A DNA stretch of 8,543 nt from Oscillospiraceae bacterium (lineage in GTDB: Bacteria > Bacillota > Clostridia > Oscillospirales > Ruminococcaceae): positions 1 to 8,543 of the forward strand of contig CAAFQL010000065.1 of NCBI GenBank assembly GCA_900765125.1, read 5' to 3'. The notes beneath the pieces were generated by a model. That model saw only the letters and a program-made list of their open reading frames with translations, searched no databases and was not told where the DNA came from. The position numbers and the translations under genes are program-made. Of the stretch, positions 6,740 through 8,543 are shown piece by piece. How positions within the stretch are numbered: the first letter of the stretch is position 1; each line of letters opens with the position of its first letter.

Positions 6740-7713
6740 TACTTGCTCGCCTCTCTTTCATATACAACACTCGGTTCACAGTCATCAAGTGTATAATTTA
6801 CCAGAGGAGCACGGCTTCCAGCCTCTGCACCAGCTTGATATTCGCCGTAGCATTCATTCATATCCTTGATGAACTTTCTGTTCAGTAGATGCAGCGGGAT
6901 CTGCTGAGGGCAAACTCTTGAACATTCGCCGCAGTCAGTACATCTGCCTGCAACATGGAATGCACGAATAATATGGAACATATTTTCTTCAAATGAATCA
7001 GCGGCAGCCTTCTGGGAAATACCGGACTTCGGGTTATCAAATACGCAGTTCTCACAGCTGCAAGCCGGACAGATATTACGGCAGGCATTACATCTGATAC
7101 AACGAGAAAGTTCGCCTCTCCAGAATTCATAACGTTCATCTGGAGTCATAGCTTCAAGTTCTGCAACCTGATCAAATCTTCCGCACTCAGAATTAACTTC
7201 GCCATTTTCGCCTATCATTTCATCAAAAGCAACGACTTTACGACTCTTACAGGTAACGCATCTCTCACCAAGGCAGTCAGCTTTAGGAAGAGTCTTTTCA
7301 CCATATAGTGTATCTACGATAATGTTGTCGCCCTCTGTCTTAACGCTGAGGATACCCTCGCATCCGGCTTCTCTGAGCTTAGCCTCGTCAACCTTACCGC
7401 TGCATTCCAGACCGATTATGTAAACCTTTTCACGGTCGATACGATGCTCAGTAAGCAGCTGATTGAAGCTGTAGGAATCGCAGGGCTTCAGGAATACCAG
7501 AGTTTTTCCGTCTTTCTTAGAAAGAGCGATCAGATACTTAGAAAGATTGCTTGCACAGAAGTCATTATATACAAATGCACTGAGTGCTTCTGCGCTATCA
7601 AATACAGCCGGAGTCGGGTCATAAACGAACTCACCGTTTTTCCAGCCCAGAACTCTTGAGACAGTACCGTCAGCCAGAAGTTCGGAGGCTCTCTTTACCA
7701 TTACTTCTTGCAT
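6739..7713 (-). CDS. flxC: FlxC-like 4Fe-4S dicluster electron-transfer protein
   Basis: Cytoplasmic protein of 324 residues, second of two related dicluster ferredoxin-like subunits. The N-terminal part holds L-K-P-C-D-S (75-80) and G-L-E-C (101-104), reminiscent of F420-hydrogenase/dehydrogenase beta-type and AsrA-type proteins, then a cysteine group C147/C152/C155 that is not part of the standard clusters. Two 4Fe-4S motifs follow: C205-x2-C208-x2-C211-x3-C215-P, extended by C218, C220 and C223, and C258-x2-C261-x2-C264-x3-C268-P. Just before the first cluster is an R-F-D-Q-V-A-E-L segment (179-186) that recurs at the C-terminus of the FlxA-like protein. The start at 7713 overlaps the FlxD-like gene by 13 bases and is chosen because GGAGG sits 7 bases upstream. 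The in-frame Met at codon 5 would instead overlap the stop as TAATG and remains possible. Confidence 0.78.
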   Translation of the reverse strand: MQEVMVKRASELLADGTVSRVLGWKNGEFVYDPTPAVFDSAEALSAFVYNDFCASNLSKYLIALSKKDGKTLVFLKPCDSYSFNQLLTEHRIDREKVYIIGLECSGKVDEAKLREAGCEGILSVKTEGDNIIVDTLYGEKTLPKADCLGERCVTCKSRKVVAFDEMIGENGEVNSECGRFDQVAELEAMTPDERYEFWRGELSRCIRCNACRNICPACSCENCVFDNPKSGISQKAAADSFEENMFHIIRAFHVAGRCTDCGECSRVCPQQIPLHLLNRKFIKDMNECYGEYQAGAEAGSRAPLVNYTLDDCEPSVVYEREASK

Positions 7714-8138
7714 CTCAGATCCTCCAATCTCTTATTCTCGCCGAGATTTGTGATAGTTTCTACAAACTCATTCATAGTTGCAGCAAACTTAGCACCTTCC
7801 GCAGCGGATACCCATTCAACACGGGTACGCTCCTTCTCAATACCGAGATAGCTCAGCATAGAGAAAAGCATAGTCATTCTTCTGCGTGCATAGTAGTTGC
7901 CTGTTGTATAATGACAGTCACCCGGATGACATCCGCAGAGAATAACACCGTCAGCGCCCCTCTGAAAAGCACGCAGGATAAACATAGGGTTTACACGGCA
8001 GGAGCATGGTACACGGATGATCTTTACATCAGCCGGATAATTTGCACGGTTTGTACCTGCAAGATCAGCACCTGCATATGAACACCAGTTGCAGCAAAAT
8101 GCAACAATCTTAGGTCTGAATTCATTATTTACTTGCAT
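7701..8138 (-). CDS. flxD: FlxD/MvhD-like 2Fe-2S electron-transfer subunit
   Basis: Protein of 145 residues, typical of the MvhD/FlxD (methyl-viologen-reducing hydrogenase delta subunit) family, which docks on HdrA and passes electrons into its bifurcating flavin. Family motifs are all present: F-C-C-N-W-C-S-Y-A-G-A-D near the N-terminus (C15, C16, C19), R-V-P-C-S-C-R-V (C45, C47) and G-C-H-P-G-D-C-H-Y (C70, C75, with C68 just before). These supply the cysteines for one 2Fe-2S cluster. Its start overlaps the end of hdrA by 10 bases, with GGAGG 10 bases before the ATG; its stop overlaps the FlxC-like gene. Being next to hdrA, and on to dicluster and FAD subunits rather than a NiFe hydrogenase, it is better called FlxD than MvhD. 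Confidence 0.9.
   Translation of the reverse strand: MQVNNEFRPKIVAFCCNWCSYAGADLAGTNRANYPADVKIIRVPCSCRVNPMFILRAFQRGADGVILCGCHPGDCHYTTGNYYARRRMTMLFSMLSYLGIEKERTRVEWVSAAEGAKFAATMNEFVETITNLGENKRLEDLRCKK
7721..7725 (-). promoter_or_regulatory. Ribosome binding site of the FlxC-like gene
   Basis: GGAGG on the minus strand, 7 bases before the ATG at 7713, inside the FlxD-like gene. It decides for Met1 rather than Met5 of the FlxC-like protein, whose spacing would be too long. Confidence 0.7.
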
Positions 8139-8543
8139 ATTGCGTCTACCTCCGCCATAATCTGACTGGTTGAGAAGCCCTTAAGATCCATCGCACCTGA
8201 CGGACAGGCAACAGTACAAGCACCGCAGCCCTGACAAACAGCTTCATTAACCACAGCCACACGACGAATCATTGAACCGTCCTTTCTGCGGCTGAAATCC
8301 TTATCCTCATATGTAATAGCACCGTATGGGCAAACATTTGCACAAGTAGAGCAGCCGTTACACATAGCTTCATTGGAATGAGATACGCAAGGGTTGCATG
8401 AAAGCTTATCCTTAGCAAGGAGGCCGATAACCTTAGAAGCAGCAGCACCAGCCTGTGCAACAGTCTCAGGAATATCCTTAGGACCCTGACATACACCTGA
8501 AAGGAAGACGCCGGCTGTAGGAGATTCAACAGGACGCAACTTA
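8129..8543 (-). CDS. hdrA: HdrA-like FAD/4Fe-4S electron-bifurcating subunit, C-terminal fragment
   Basis: Only the last roughly 138 codons are in the window; the frame runs off the right edge, so the TTG at 8539 is not a real start. The fragment begins in the typical HdrA segment with T-A-G-V-F-L-S-G-V and Q-G-P-K-D-I-P (seen here with S-P before it), which in HdrA closes the FAD domain. It is followed by the C-terminal ferredoxin domain: C-N-G-C-S-T-C-A-N-V-C-P (C60, C63, C66, C70 counted from the TTG) and C-Q-G-C-G-A-C-T-V-A-C-P (C102, C105, C108, C112), plus C48 and C51 just upstream. HdrA is the flavin-based bifurcating subunit of heterodisulphide reductase and Flx-Hdr complexes. The C-terminal clusters are the branch thought to serve ferredoxin. 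The bifurcating FAD site itself is outside the window and could not be checked. Confidence 0.9.
   Translation of the reverse strand, partial: KLRPVESPTAGVFLSGVCQGPKDIPETVAQAGAAASKVIGLLAKDKLSCNPCVSHSNEAMCNGCSTCANVCPYGAITYEDKDFSRRKDGSMIRRVAVVNEAVCQGCGACTVACPSGAMDLKGFSTSQIMAEVDAICK
8149..8153 (-). promoter_or_regulatory. Ribosome binding site of the FlxD-like gene
   Basis: GGAGG on the minus strand, 10 bases before the ATG at 8138, inside the end of hdrA. Spacing is slightly long but no better start lies nearby. Confidence 0.6.

Noticed and set aside
4896..7713. Anaerobic sulfite reductase (asrABC) operon
   Set aside because: FlxA/FlxB-like proteins resemble AsrB/AsrA, but there is no sirohaem sulfite reductase subunit (AsrC), and HdrA and FlxD homologues are in the same operon.
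7584..8081. Plus-strand open frame of 165 codons
   Set aside because: It is antisense to the well-supported FlxD-like and FlxC-like genes and shows no domain motif; treated as a shadow.
7701..8138. MvhADG-type NiFe hydrogenase linked to HdrA
   Set aside because: The small subunit resembles MvhD, but no hydrogenase large or small subunit follows; the downstream genes are dicluster and FAD/NAD(P)H subunits, as in Flx clusters.
1..8543. CRISPR array, tRNA/rRNA, insertion sequence or prophage
   Set aside because: No short regularly spaced direct repeats, no tRNA-like cloverleaf, no transposase motif and no terminal inverted repeats were seen; nearly all sequence is taken up by the eight genes described.

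Overview
The window looks like chromosomal DNA of an anaerobic, probably gut- or rumen-dwelling Firmicute of the Ruminococcus type (Oscillospiraceae). The grounds are a dockerin-bearing secreted protein of the kind found in cellulosome-forming ruminococci, next to a soluble, iron-sulphur-rich redox operon of a strict anaerobe, with moderate to low G+C. The genus is inferred; no rRNA or other marker gene is present.

Left part (1-2474, plus strand): the 3' end of one long gene for a secreted modular protein. It carries the last part of an M23 (LytM-type) metallopeptidase domain, an Ig-like domain, two tandem copies of a roughly 300-residue GLUG-type beta-solenoid module, and a C-terminal type I dockerin. 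It converges on the operon to its right. The 120-base gap (2475-2594) holds a strong inverted repeat that can terminate transcription from both sides.

Right part (2595-8543, minus strand): seven tightly packed genes, read right to left. They are the C-terminal end of hdrA, an mvhD/flxD-like gene, two related 4Fe-4S dicluster proteins (flxC-like and flxB-like), a flxA-like FAD/NAD(P)H oxidoreductase, a fumarate-reductase-type iron-sulphur protein and a soluble fumarate-reductase-type flavoprotein. Junctions are overlaps of 10, 13 and 1 bases or gaps of 2, 17 and 15 bases, so this is almost certainly one operon. No promoter is visible because its 5' end lies beyond the window.

The operon resembles the known Flx-Hdr (FlxABCD-HdrABC) flavin-based electron-bifurcation cluster. 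However, the place normally held by the disulphide reductase HdrBC is taken, within this window, by a fumarate-reductase pair with all expected catalytic residues. The simplest reading is a cytoplasmic, quinone-independent complex. NADH would enter at FlxA and pass through FlxBCD to HdrA, where electrons bifurcate to ferredoxin (low potential) and to fumarate (high potential) through the FrdB/TfrB-like and FrdA/TfrA-like subunits. This would link succinate formation to ferredoxin reduction. The assignment is inferred from gene content and motifs; the physiological substrate and direction are unproven.
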